The translations under genes and the position numbers were made by a program. Positions 46,300-58,329 of a stretch of 64,000 nt of DNA are shown here, piece after piece; positions within the stretch are counted from its first letter, which is position 1; the number at the start of each line of letters is the position of its first letter. The notes beneath the pieces are model-generated. The model was not told the origin of the DNA, did no database searches, and saw nothing but the letters and a program-made list of their open reading frames with translations. The DNA is from Diphasiastrum complanatum (taxonomy: Eukaryota > Streptophyta > Lycopodiopsida > Lycopodiales > Lycopodiaceae), in contig CM055113.1 in the NCBI GenBank assembly GCA_029204225.1, forward strand, positions 19,983,798 through 20,047,797. Direction: 5' to 3'.

Positions 46300-47133
46300 A
46301 CCTAATGATTACTCAGGTGGCCTTGTGAGAATAAAGGCGCACCTAGTTCGATTGCGTGGATACGATATCAGAAGATGCACGCACACACCAGCTTCAATGT
46401 TGACACTTTCAGAGTCAGATGCTACTACTTTGACCTCGGGTTAGTAAATCACTAAATTGTATTTTGAATCTCGAGTCTTGACATTGTTCATTGTTCTCGA
46501 GGCATGTTTCCAAGATCAGTTCTGAGTGGGAGGGACCTACCATGGAGCAACTGAGGACGAGGCAGCTGCTTGTTGAGTCAGACTCCATGGATAGGGCACT
46601 AGAGCCTATCGGAAAGTCATGGACCACATAAACTCTAAACCCTATTCCCACCATGCTCTTGAAATTCAAGTTGGAAGCTTTAACTCTTTTGTTGCTGAGA
46701 GCTCATTGTTTAAACTCTAGCTATCTAATTTTTATTATTTAGAATGAGTTGGGCGCCTTGGCTTTTGACAATTGTCATTAACTCGTCACTCATTTGTCAC
46801 TTTGTGTCATGACTCGTGCATTTTCTGCACTATGCTCCATCACAAATTTGAAACAAGTATGGGTGCTCCATCATATCAAATGGATGGACTGATACTAGGA
46901 GGCGCCACATTATCCACATATCAATGTCCTCTTGCATGGGCACAATGTTCTTGGGATCCATTGACACCTCACTGTCGGCGGGCTTAGTAATGGATGCCCA
47001 AACACTCTTTGGCTATATCGATAATGCCATTGAGGAGGTCGGCAAGGATAATGTTCTGCAGGTAGTCAAGACTCAAGACTCAATTGTCATTTGATTCATG
47101 CTCAACACTCATTGCTTTAAGCTTAACACTTTA

Positions 47134-47864
47134 TGACAAAATTTCCAGCAAGTTTACACGTGTGGGGAATGATCCTCAAGTGTGAATGATCTTATTAAGC
47201 TTTGTGATTAGCACATAAATTGATTCTAGATTGAATGCCAAGATCTAGTACAGAATTTTATGACTAAATCATAATCTAGCATGCTAAGAATCAAAGAATG
47301 ATAGCTTTGAAAGACAAGAGAGAAAAAGTACAAGAATTTAATGCATTAGCATAAGCCTCAACTCGAGTTAGAGAGAGAAAGAGAGAGCAATATTCAAGCA
47401 AATGATATGTAGATCCAAAATGGCATGGAATAGCTTCAAAGCTTGGTTCTTCATAAAAAATTATGAGAATGTCTACACATATTTATGGAGTTTGAGATAG
47501 CTCGAGGTAGAACCACATCCATCCAACTTCCATCCACATCTATACGTGAAAACTAGAGCATTAGTGACATTTGTCACTTCTCATGCATGCATTTCTACCT
47601 ACTTTTACCAAGTGTCATATTTTCAACTAGAATTGTACAAATCATCATGCATGTGTCCATTTCGCTTTGTGCATGCCTTGCATGTCACTATGGATCACTT
47701 ACAATCATTGTATGTGATATGCCACGAGTTTCTACAAGCCTATTAATGACATTTCTAAGTCTACAATCTATATGCAAGTTGTATAATACCAACTAGACTT
47801 GAAGAACCCATGTAGCTCGAGTTTCTTCTAGGCCAAATTTTTGCATTTACAATATGAAACAACA
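47134..47864 (-). mobile_element. Solo LTR of family Y in a hAT intron
   Basis: Inverted match to 21845-22590 from TGTTGT to TTTTGTCA (731 bases). No primer site or internal sequence. It lies between the donor after VLQ (about 47057) and the next hAT exon. Confidence 0.75.
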
Positions 47865-48563
47865 AACTTACATATAAAATTTTTTTTGTGACAAGCCTAT
47901 AGTCAAGATAGATGATTTTTCATTTCTCAACACTTTAAACTTAAGATTTAGTACGTAATATGTATTGTAGAATCCAATTTTAAACTTGTTCAAAATTCCA
48001 TGTTGAATCTTGATTTTTGAATTGTGATTCTGAATGTGTTACGTCACAACTTGCCACTTGGATTGATAATGGTTAGAACTTAAACTACTTTAATAGTTGT
48101 ACTACAATAATGTGCTTTACAAATTATCACAAACAATGCGGCAAACTGTGTTGCCTGGGAATACTTGTAAATGAGAAGTACCCTTGGATTTTTTGGACCC
48201 CACGTGCTGCTCATTGTTTAGACCTCTTATTGCATAGCAAATCTACCATGGATGAAGGAGGTGCTAGAGATGGGGCGTTTCTTGGTGAGGTTTGTCACCA
48301 AGAAACAGAGGGTCCTTAATATGTTCATGTCCTTCTCTAGCTTGGAGCTCTTGAAGCCTTCCCCCACCATGTGTGCTTCAAAGTTCACTTCTTTAGCCTT
48401 CAAAAATTTATGTTTATGAATCATGATTCATGTTTTGATTATCTAGAATCTAGATTGTATAGGTTGAAGCATGTTGCCTTATGCAGCTCTACGTCTTAAC
48501 TTTGAATCTTGATTCATTGTAGATTTGCCTTTATTTTTCTTGTTTTGGAGCGCCTCTTGAAGG

Positions 48564-48838
48564 TGCATGATAGCCTAAGACAGATGGTGGTTTCAAACCA
48601 TTGGCAAGAGTGGAGACCTTCACAAGAGTCCAAGTCTAGGTATTTTTGACCAGCATACTCTCATCTTCCTTTTGGGATGAGGCACGAGCTCTTGTGACAA
48701 TGCATGATAGCCTAAGATAGATGGTGGTTTCAAACCATTGGCAAGAGTGGAGACCTTCACAAGAGTCCAGGTCTAGGTATTTTGAGACCAGCATACTCTC
48801 ATCTTCCTTTTGGGATGAGGCACGAGCTCTTGTGACAA
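48564..48838 (+). repeat. 137-bp tandem duplication in the hAT exon
   Basis: Two adjacent copies (48564-48700, 48701-48838) of the segment for SLRQMVVSNHW to ARALVT, nearly identical. Position and length show it arose after the element died, or killed it. Confidence 0.9.
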
Positions 48839-50754
48839 TGCTACAGCCTTTATACAGTGTCATGCACCTTACAGATAGAGAGAGTTGCTGCCATTGGGCC
48901 TCCTCTATCAGTTTGTGGACAGGTTGGAGGTGCAACTTCTCTCTTGCATGACCATTACCGAAGAGAGGTTTGAACTTGCACACTAGAGTCCAAACTTGCT
49001 TTCTTGAGTCTTAACTTTTAAATTTAAATTTGAGTCTTCACTTGATTTCTTTTAAGTTTTAAGTTTAGGCCAAACTCCACAATTAGATATCTAGTTTTGG
49101 AATTCTAAGTTTTAACTTCTTATAGGCGTGAGGAAATATTATGCAAGTGATAAGGCAGATGGGAGTGGTTCCACCAACCTTTGCATGCTATGGCTTGCCT
49201 CCTTCACCCTCTGTGGAGAACTGAGGAGTAGTTCCGTGATGCAGAGCTTCGACGAGGATGGCACACTTACATTGAGAGCGTCTACACCGATCATGCAAGT
49301 GCAACATGCACTCAAAAATGATCTCAATGTCTTCAGGTATGGATAATGCCACCACTCCTATAGTATCAATAAGTTGTAACTATAACTAGCTAGTAGCAAT
49401 AACAATGTACATTCACAATTGTATCAAGTGACGAGTGGCAGTCTTTCTTATTATCTTGCCATATACCGAATCCTAAATCTTGATAACTTTTAAATGCATG
49501 CTCATGAAAAGATTTCAATGTGTGTAGGCATGAGCTATTGGAATTTGGGTGTCCAGGAGAACTACCTCGAGAAGGACAGTTGCAACCTGTCTCCTAGTGG
49601 GACAACTATGGCAGTGATGTTACGAGGCTTTAGAAGATTGCCATTCGTATATTGTCACAAGATTGTATGGTAAGTGTATGCGAGACGAACTGGAGTCTAT
49701 TCTCTCCTATTCATATGAAAAAAGAGGAATAGACTCTCCACTACATAGTTAGACAGGTTGGTGTATATGTACGCCAACTTGCGGCTTTTGAAGAAGCTAA
49801 GAGAGACAAGGGAGCTTGTCCAGGCAAATTGTGATTTCTTAGTGTGTGCACTGCAATGTGTTTGAAATTTGAACTTTAAAGTTTGGAGTTTGAACTTTTG
49901 TCACAAGTCATTAGTCAGAATTCTAATTTGAAATTGTGGCGAGATTCTATAGGTAAATCCCAATGAGATCGATGTGACCAGGGTTTCAAACCTGCCACCA
50001 AGGTCACAAGAGGAGGATATCTACTCACTGCTCCATGATAAGGCCTTATTGTGTTTAGGTTAATTCCAATTTCCAACTTAGAATTTGGTAATTATTATTA
50101 AATTCACTAGTGACAAATCACAGAATTTGAAAGTTTAAAGTTCAAACTTGTAACTTTCAAGTTCTAACCTTTGTCCATCCTTGTGTGGAAGGCCTACCAG
50201 TCGAGTCGCTTCACGTTGCAAAGCTGCCAAAGCAAAGGAAACAAGTGTTGCGAGTCCAAGCTCTCAAATAGCCAAGGAAGAGGAGCTAGATGAGGAAGAA
50301 GAGAAGACAGAGGCATCTGATGTTATAGAGAGTTGCTAGGATGTTCCAAGCATCCTTAGCAGTCTGTGCAGATCAGATATGACTGATTTGGATGAGGATG
50401 AGAGTGAGGAGTCTCGTGAGTCCTCGGGGAGGGATGAGAATGAGAGCCCAAGTGGCGATGATGAGGGTCGAGAGCTTGAGCCTGCAGCTACATCACAGGC
50501 GACTAGGAGGAGGCTACATTAGACATTACTAGTTAGCCTTTAGCTATCAAGATTCAGCTCTACTTCCTCACTACTCAAGCTTTACTATTTAGGAGTTAGG
50601 ATTTTACTTTTAGGTTGTTTACACAGTGCAGACTAGTAGATACCATTCTATTATCATTTATAAATTATGAAATATGTAGATAGTAGTACTGTGGCATGTA
50701 ATGATGTACATTGTAATTTGTATGTGCTATCTAGCACTTGTTTATGCCATAATA

Positions 50755-50910
50755 GATAATAGAAGGCTAGAAATAAAATCCAAAAAAAAAAAAAAACCCC
50801 TAAAACCGTTTCGTTGATTCTTTCCCCAGGTTGCCGATTCTTTCTCGTTTCAAACCCTTTTTGAAAAGGCGTTTCAAAAAGGTCCATGAAACATTTTGCA
50901 TATTGACATA
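50755..50910 (+). repeat. Dispersed repeat, copy 1
   Basis: Shares about 130 bases with 60735-60885, including GCCGATTCTTTC and GAAAAGG. A poly(A) run precedes it. Nature unknown; possibly the 3' end of the hAT family. Confidence 0.55.
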
Positions 50911-52202
50911 AAAGTAGGAGTAGTGACATAAAAGTAGGAGTCACATCAGTCCTCACGCTGGACATAAAAAAAGAGTTACTTGGTGAAGTAAGATTCCAGG
51001 TTACATACAAGATGTCAACAACCAGAAATATAGAGTATCTATTAAGAATATTAGATTCTATTTTATAAATATCTTATCACTCTACATGCTAAGAATAATT
51101 ATTCATGGCATTGGCTTATTTGAAGCTGTGGAACCCGCTCCAATGTTTTGGGGTTGGAATGTACTGTACGTTCCGTAATGTATGTTCGGGAACATTCTGC
51201 CCCAAAGTGTATAATAAATTGTTAACACAATGCTTATATAATGCCCTAAAAACGTGCAGCCTCTTTAGAAATTGATTTGGCAAAAAAGTAGCAGATGTTT
51301 AGGGATCGATTTTGCAAAAAGAGCAGTGGTAGTTCAATTGCGTGGCTGAAAATGCAACCCATGTGCTTATTTCAAACCCTAAAAATACATCATCGACCAA
51401 ACAGGGTGAAAAAATATAGATAAGCCTGTTCTTAACCAACGGGCCTGTTTCAATGATCACATATGTTAGTCAAATCAATTTCTTGCTGCATTTGATCCAT
51501 CCCTAGAGGCATATCTGTAGATTCCCTAAACCCCAAAAAAAGCCTTAGGATTTTTAACAGAAGCACAGAACATATGAAAGAGAAAAAAAGGTTAATGAAC
51601 GGGCAACTATGATTTAAAGACAACTCAAAAATGTAAGATTGACAATAGAAAATCGCACAATCCATCTTTGTTAAGAATATGATATGAAATAAATGAACTT
51701 TCAAACTTGTGACAGGTTAAATTGAATGCAAAATAATATTATTTTCAGACTTCAAATTTTGAGTCGCAGTTTTTCCTCTGTTAGCGTACCGAAGTTGAAT
51801 CTCTCTAATTTGTAATTCAGGGGGGCCATAATTTATATTCAAAGGATCCTGAATTGTCCCAGTGTGCAACAATAACAGCCCATGAGTCACAACAACCTGA
51901 GGAGAGATCAGTAGAATTCGGATCCTGTTCTAACACATGAAAAGCACTGCACTATGATCTAAATTTCAATTCCATTGTACTTAATTGGGAATGTTGTAAC
52001 TTTTTTCTGACACAACATGGGAGCCAAGGCCTACTTTATGGTTATAAGCTCATCACAGTTATAGAGAGCAGTGTGCCACCTGATAGCTTGAAGGTAGCAC
52101 TTGTACTACTGACGCTGTCCTATGGTGACAAAAAAATGGTTAGTACCAGGAATAGAAGCTATTTCATCCCAGTTTTTGGCAAGGGGAAATCTGAAGCAGC
52201 AA
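50911..52202. other. Noncoding stretch and likely 3' UTR side of the EFR3-like gene
   Basis: No supported frame. The end next to 52203 should be the 3' UTR of the minus-strand gene. A 60-base foldback lies at 51147-51206. Confidence 0.4.
51147..51206. repeat. 60-base foldback
   Basis: TTTGGGG..GAATGT pairs with ACATTC..CCCCAAA, about 14 paired bases, with a partly palindromic loop. Confidence 0.6.
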
Positions 52203-52469
52203 TTAGCAGCCTGCTGCCTTAAGAAAAGTATCATAGGGACTGGCTGGAGGCAACCTGAATGCTTCCCATGGCTCCTGGGGGACTGCTGTCAACCATGGAG
52301 GGCTGAATATAGGACTCTGACCAGAGTCTTTGTTTTTCATGCTGACAGTCCTAGTCCATTTTCCTCCATTTTCAGCACACTGCTGAGAGCCATTACTGTT
52401 GGAGTCATCTGATCTCTGTTTCATGTTCTGCAGCAACAGAGATTTCACTCACGGAGTGATTTTTCAAAT

Positions 52470-52508
<39 letters not shown>

Positions 52509-54728
52509 CACATTCTCAAGATATCACAGATCCAGGCATATACTAGACACAGACATTCTTAAATATGCTTAGATGCAAAGACTTGTGAAAAGATACACAC
52601 CAGAAATTCCCTACCTTGGAAAAGGATTTTGTAAGTTCATTCTCATTGCCAGGTAAAGTAAGCTGTAATGGTACTATGTTTGCATTGAGGTTCATAATCA
52701 TCAACATTTTCTTTCTTGAATCTGTATCAAATGCCTCACAATGACTGGCTACTGCACTGAAAGAAAGCGAGGCTGGAGGCACAGGGAGGATTGCAAGTTG
52801 CCCTGCAGTTTCAAGAGCCTGCATGACATCCATAGAAAAGAGATGTTATGAAGTTGTGTCCATGTTGTGTACACAAAGCTTCTGCTTGACAGATGAGCAA
52901 TGCCAAGATTCACGAAATGTCCAATCTTTCAAAATCCCATCTCAGTCTAGACTTCCTGAGCTTGACATTTGACTCAGTTGCAAAAAAGACAACAAAAGAT
53001 CAGCCCTGCAATACCCTCATAAGAGGAGGTACTTGAGGAAAGGTAACAGATAAGAATGTTCTATGATTCAACATAAATGGCTCAGGAATTATTCTTTTGA
53101 TATTTCAGGGTAGGTTTGGCAGTTCTGACTGACATGTAGCTAAGATAAATGTTACAGCAACACGAAACAACTAAGATTTCAAGGTATGTGTAATCTTTAG
53201 CCCTGTGCTGATGCAGCAAAACCTTCCAAATTGAAAAGGTTTGCAATATACTTTTGCAGAAATCGGACAAAAAGTGCAAAAAGAAGGTAAAGGGAGAAAC
53301 AAAAACAGTTGGTGCTTTATTCACAATAGAATGAGATTTAATAAGTTGAACTCTGAGAAATTGTGAGAATCTTATGCTGATATACTTACAGACTCCAGCA
53401 GTTGGGTTACACCCATTACATGCGGTAGTGAAGCAGGAACTGGTGCTTTTGCTATGAGTTGTGGTACTTCTGCTGCTGACTCCTCACTGACAAGGTCATC
53501 TTGTAAAGCTACGCCAGCTGCTAAAATCTAATCGATCGATTCCAAAGGAGACATAGTCAGTTGATTCTTGTTTCAAGCTGTAAGAACAACATAAAACTTT
53601 TGGTAGGCTGGATGTTTTATCATCCAACATCCTCCGACCACATTCAATAGATTTTGAGCAGTACCATATATTATGTCATGATACTAACAGAACTGAAACA
53701 AGATAATATAGTGGAGAAGTCTGGAAATTTAAGAAATACCTCATCAAAAGACATTGAATCTCTTGAGACAAGAGGATTGAAGGTTGTCATATCCAAGGAG
53801 AAATGTGATCCAAGAATAAATGTGTTGTCAGGAACAAAAGTTTGTAGCAATTCATCAGCTATATCTGGTCCCTCTGCCTACATGCATCACCATAACCAGT
53901 TGACTAACAAAACCATCAAACCTAGTCATTAATCATCAGAAACACAGCACTAACTGTTACATCAGGAACCATTTGTGTTCTATCCTCTTCTTATTGTATC
54001 TGAGTGACCAAATTCGATTTGAAGCTGTCAAATAGATATAAAGTCACATGCAAAAAGAATATTCCCAACAGAGGTGCACTAAGGGAGCACAGCTCAAATC
54101 ATGTCAACTATTCCAAGAAAATGGTACCTCTAAAAGTGCCAGTTTGCTGTTTACAATAAGAGAGACAATGGCTTCGTTGGAGTTTTCACTAGTTAATGAG
54201 ATAGATGAGAGAGATGTCATGGCAACACGATCATCATCAGCTGTTCCATAATCCCTGAAGTTCACTTGGGATGATTTTGAAAGGACAAGCCTTCCATCAT
54301 CTAAAAGTTCCAGAAAAGGGTCTTTCTGCAAATGACGCAGGATGCACACAAGTGAACATTTGGCAACATCATTCACAATAAACAAAAACAGTCTATGGCA
54401 AAACTTTTAGAAACTATCAAAGTTGAATCTTCAGTTACGATTTTAGCTTAAGTACAAACCACAGCTGCTTAACAGTTGATGTGGTGCAAACACTAAGCTT
54501 CCAACCGTCTCAACCCAAAAGCCAAGCTCTCTAAAAAATACAACAGCCTTACATACAGAAGTTTCATTTTCCATGACTCTTCCAAACCAACCAGGCTTAC
54601 AGTTTCGCTGTTTAGAGTTGCTTTAACAAGTGGAACAATTTCTGGAATATTGTAGACTTTGGCTGCTAACACCAGCATTGATATTGCTAGCACATGTAAA
54701 GATCGCCGCCTTGATGGGGCCAATATGC
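52203..54728 (-). CDS. SRL2: EFR3/SEMI-ROLLED LEAF2-like protein, C-terminal half, six exons
   Basis: Exons on the minus strand: 54728-54601, 54325-54128, 53877-53740, 53527-53390, 52818-52615 and 52427-52203. All have GT-AG borders and all internal joins fall between codons, giving about 343 codons and a TAA. Recognisable family features in order: RRSLHVLAISMLVLAAKVYNIPEI, DPFLELLDDGRL with YGTADDDRVA, LQTFVPDNTFILG, HVMGVTQLLESALETAGQ, SHCEAFDTDSRKKM, and the C-terminal PPASPYDTFLKAAGC. Plant EFR3-type proteins are ARM-repeat scaffolds that anchor PI4-kinase alpha complexes at the plasma membrane; SRL2 affects leaf rolling in rice (family knowledge). No stops or shifts. The N-terminal ~600 residues expected for this family are not seen. 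They may lie beyond 64 kb, or the gene may be truncated. Orthology to SRL2 itself is inferred. Confidence 0.87.
52473..52506. repeat. (GA)n microsatellite
   Basis: About 17 GA units in the last intron of the EFR3-like gene. Confidence 0.9.
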
Positions 54729-55672
54729 CTGCAAAGAAAATGTTTTATTTACAGTGAGCAAAAAAAAGAGCAAATATACCACTTTATGTCCACAGACACC
54801 AGAACTGGGACTTCATTATTGAAAAGCAAAAATAAGTCAAAGTTTGATAATCATCGTGGATCAAAAGTACACTATCTTACAGAATGTGCAACAAAACCGA
54901 AATACATTGCCATCCATAATTAATGTTTATCATTGAAAGTTCAACATGAGTAAGACGAACTAGGTCCTGCAAAACCTTAACAATATGAAACGAATATTCT
55001 GCAAAACTTCAGGATCATTAACTATAACTCCACTTCTATATCAGCAAGCCCCGGGGACCTATGAGATGTCAATAATCATTAGAACAGTAGCCTACACACA
55101 GCATTCACAATAGAAAAGGAGAAGCCACACCAAATTGAACAACTGTAACATACAACAGCAAGTACAATACCCTAATAGAGAGATAGAAGAGATTTCGTGA
55201 TCTAGCAGTTGACCTAAAACCTAGTCTAGACTACAGCTAGCAAGTGAAGAATGAAGAGTGACATTTAACAACGAAATTCTAACACTCCCCCTCAATGATA
55301 AAATTGCTATTTAGAACATTAACTTGACTTTAGATATGGGTTGTCATAGGTAACGTAGGAATTCTCAGTTATTGAAAGAGTATTATATACCAGCCAATAG
55401 GGGTAACAAGTGGGTGACCATGGATAGTAGGGTAAGGTGTACTTTGGTACATGGCATGTACCATGTCTTATAGGCCATTGAATCCTACGGTGTCAAGCTA
55501 CAATTTCTTAATCAGCACTTCTAATGATCAACAAAGGAGGCCTTGTTTTAGTCCAAAAAAGACTTATACCATATGCTGAATTAGTGTGCATTAGAAGCCC
55601 TCCACTATGGGAAGGACAGTAGTATAAAGATCTACTAAGAAGGCCTAAAAAACCTGCAAACGACAAAGTCTT
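54729..55672. other. Probable intron of the EFR3-like gene
   Basis: Begins at the acceptor of the first visible exon (TTTGCAG at 54735-54729). No upstream exon recognised. Confidence 0.45.
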
Positions 55673-58324
55673 TGTTAGAAGTAATAAATGATAATGTTAG
55701 TTTCCCATAGGTTACTTTGACCCAAAAGGTCGAGACTTGTGTAACCATGGGTTAGGTTTATTATTTAGACCATGTTAAGTCAGTTTTAGTTGAGTTGGAC
55801 CCAATTTTGGTCCAGTAGTAATTCGTGGGTCCAAGTAAAGTCTAATTATGTTAAGGGACCCTATCTCGACTTTTGGGGGTGCCCTATAATTAATAGTGGG
55901 TCGTGGAAGGTTCTAGAACTTAGATTTTGGAAGAGTCTAGGCCCTTGGAAGGCCTATTTATATGTACTCTTTGTTCATTTGTAATTCATTCCCTTTCAAG
56001 CATTGCTACTACTTTCTCTCTCCTTGAGGGCGCCTAACCCTCTCCCTCTTCTTCTTGTATATGGAGATTGAATATTAGAAGGATCTTGGCACTTTGATTT
56101 CCTACATGGTATCAGAGCCATGGATCTTCTATGCTTGATTTAGGGCATCCTACCAAAAGAGATCGTCTTCACTTAGGGATCACAAAAACTCAGCACCTTT
56201 GCTGATTTTTTGGAGTGAAGATCCGTTTTTTGACTCTTTTCCATTTTGCAGGAGGGCGCCACACATCAAAGAAGATAACAGGATTTTGGGCGCCCAAAAA
56301 TCAGGTTGTTGTTTGCTGATTTTTCAGGTTGCAGGAAGGCGCCATTAATTATCTTCTTCGGGGCTTCTTTTAGGTCGCCCACATCCGTGTAGGTTTATCC
56401 TACTTCCGTTGGTCCGCTGCTGCCCTATTTTTCAGATTTGCTCCTTTGCAGGAGGGCGCCCATCTACAAGCAATTTCTATTCTTCTGATTTGGCTGAAAA
56501 ATCAGCACCCTTGCTGATTTTACAAAGTGAAGATCTGCTTCTTTTTGCTTGTTTCCAGGTGTGGAAGAAGGCGCTAATTGTTTTGTGATGATCCGATCAC
56601 ATTCCGAGGCTGAAAATTGGACAGCATATTACCATTTGTAGGGTGTTGCAACAGCCCTATCCGTGTGTGTATTGTTCACACTTTTTGACAAGAAAGAAGG
56701 GTTCCGAAAAAAGCTTTGTTGGTTTTGCATCGACGTGATGATCAAGATTTTATCGGTAACAAGATCTATCTTATATCATTTGAGATTTTACAAGACCTCT
56801 AACAGTGCTTGGGAAACATTTTTAAAGATGTACCGAATAAAGGATTCATCATCATGCTTTCTCCTCTCTACTTCATCCTCTTTGAAGGTAGAAGAGCAAA
56901 GTCATGCAAAGTTTGATCATTGTCTTTCTACAAGTACAAGTTTGCATCAGAATGTTGGTATGGTAGAGCATTCTTCTTCTCTTGAGCCATTTGTTGCAAA
57001 TGATGGTGAGGAGGGAAAAAAATCATGTCAATTAATACATTGGTTCAAAGTGGCGTGTTGCTGGATTTTTTGGGTGTTCAAAGTGGCAAGTTGTTGGTTT
57101 TTTTCTTGAAGATGGTGGACACTAGATTCAGCCATGGTTTATTGATCATTTTCAGCCTATGTTACATCGTGAGCATCCTATTATGCATCGGGAACGGCCT
57201 GCGGAAGGTTTTAAGACAGCAAGGTCCACATTTGGAACACTTTGGACAGCAAAGTGTTGGTGACTTTGTGGCTGTTGGACAACCTGCTACAGCCTCTTGT
57301 TGGTTGTCCGAGTCTTTGCGGGATAGCAAAGCATCTTTTTACCTTGGAGGAAACACACATGCCTCACCAAAATCAGTACCTTATGCCGATTTTCCTATTT
57401 TGATGCTTACTTCTTATGATGACGGTGTTGTCTTACCTAGTGTTGGTGAGCAGATCATTGATAGTAAGATTCGGGAGGATGTGATGGTAAAAGAGTATCA
57501 TACTCTTCTTTATGTTTCTTGGGGTAAGAAGACTTATGGAATCATGTGGGAACCATTGATGGATTGCAAATCCATATTTCGGCTTGTTGCTGGTTTTTTG
57601 TTTACTTACTTTGGATGGAGCATGCTTGTTTTCACTCTTCGACTTGATGCTACCGCACTTCGTATTCTACGTCTCTTCTACATCGGGCATGATTGGGGCT
57701 GAGATTTTGGCTACTTCAACTACTTCAAGCTGAAGTTTTTTTTTGGCGGCATTAAGCTTGGACAGCAAGCTATATCTTTTCTTTTTCGGCTACATGGAGT
57801 TTTGGGCAGCATGCAACACTTTGCATTTTTGTTGCAATTTTTCATACTTCATGTCATGTTATGTATTTTTACATTATCATTTAAGGAGGGTGTTAGAAGT
57901 AATAAATGATAATGTTAGTTTCCCATAGGTTAATTTGACCCAAAAGGCCGAGACTTGTGTAACCATGGGTTAGGTTTATTATTTAGACCATGTTAAGTCA
58001 GTTTTAGTTGAGTTGGACTCAATTTTGGTCCAGTAGTAATTCGTGGGTCCAAGTAAAGTCTAATTATGTTAAGGGACCCTATTTCGACTTTTGGGGGTGC
58101 CCTATAATTAATAGTGGGTCGTGGAAGGTTCTAGAACTTAGAGTTTGGAAGAGTCTAGGCCCTTGGAAGGCCTATTTAAATGTACTCTTTGTTCATTTGT
58201 AATTCATTCCCTTTCAAGCATTGCTACTACTTTCTCTCTCCTTGAGGGCGCCTAACCCTCTCCCTCTTCTTCTTGTATATGGAGATTGAATGTTAGAAGG
58301 ACCTTGGCAATTTGATTTCCTACA
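55673..58324 (+). mobile_element. Complete non-autonomous LTR retrotransposon
   Basis: LTRs 55673-56106 and 57891-58324 are both 434 bases and differ at about nine sites (about 98% identical). They run TGTTAGAA to TTCCTACA. A perfect primer site TGGTATCAGAGC is at 56107-56118 and a purine tract AAGGAGGG ends at 57890. The 5-base target duplication GTCTT flanks it (55668-55672 and 58325-58329). The 1784-base interior keeps a decayed copia-type Gag piece (TSNSAWETFLKMYRIKDSSS near 56800) but no protease, integrase, RT or RNase H, so it must have been moved by another element. It lies beyond the 5'-most visible EFR3-like exon, probably in an intron or upstream. Confidence 0.95.
57025..57702 (+). 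CDS. Hypothetical ORF, 225 codons, inside the non-autonomous element
   Basis: An open frame in the 3' half of the element interior. It begins with a hydrophobic stretch (residues 25-55, VSILLCIGNG) and ends with another (FRLVAGFLFTYFGWSML). No retroviral domain is recognisable. It overlaps the end of the preceding 148-codon frame. It could be a captured gene piece, an env-like accessory frame, or chance in a short element. No support for expression. Confidence 0.3.
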   Translation: MSINTLVQSGVLLDFLGVQSGKLLVFFLKMVDTRFSHGLLIIFSLCYIVSILLCIGNGLRKVLRQQGPHLEHFGQQSVGDFVAVGQPATASCWLSESLRDSKASFYLGGNTHASPKSVPYADFPILMLTSYDDGVVLPSVGEQIIDSKIREDVMVKEYHTLLYVSWGKKTYGIMWEPLMDCKSIFRLVAGFLFTYFGWSMLVFTLRLDATALRILRLFYIGHDWG

Positions 58325-58329
58325 GTCTT

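Larger units (their letters stand above)
46300..50522 (+). pseudogene. hAT transposase relic (BED finger, DUF659, dimerisation region)
   Basis: Broken exons read in order on the plus strand. A BED-finger end (GGLVRIKAHL, 46316-46345) comes first. Then the first part of DUF659 (GTMFLGSIDTSLSAGLVMDAQTLF... GKDNVLQ, about 46935-47057). After an intron holding a solo LTR it continues QIITNNAANCVAW and YPWIFWTPRAAHC (about 48117-48215), LLKVHDSLRQMVVSNHWQEW (48550-48610), and FWDEARALVTMLQPLYSV. RWEWFHQPLHAMA, then WDNYGSDVTRL and NWSLFSPIHMKK (49540-49740) form the dimerisation region. An acidic tail ends at TAG 50522. These parts and their order match plant hAT transposases. Stops, shifts and an internal duplication kill it. 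Confidence 0.85.

Noticed and set aside
54630-54923. Plus-strand ORF over the first EFR3-like exon
   Set aside because: Antisense shadow; the minus strand has family motifs and splice sites.
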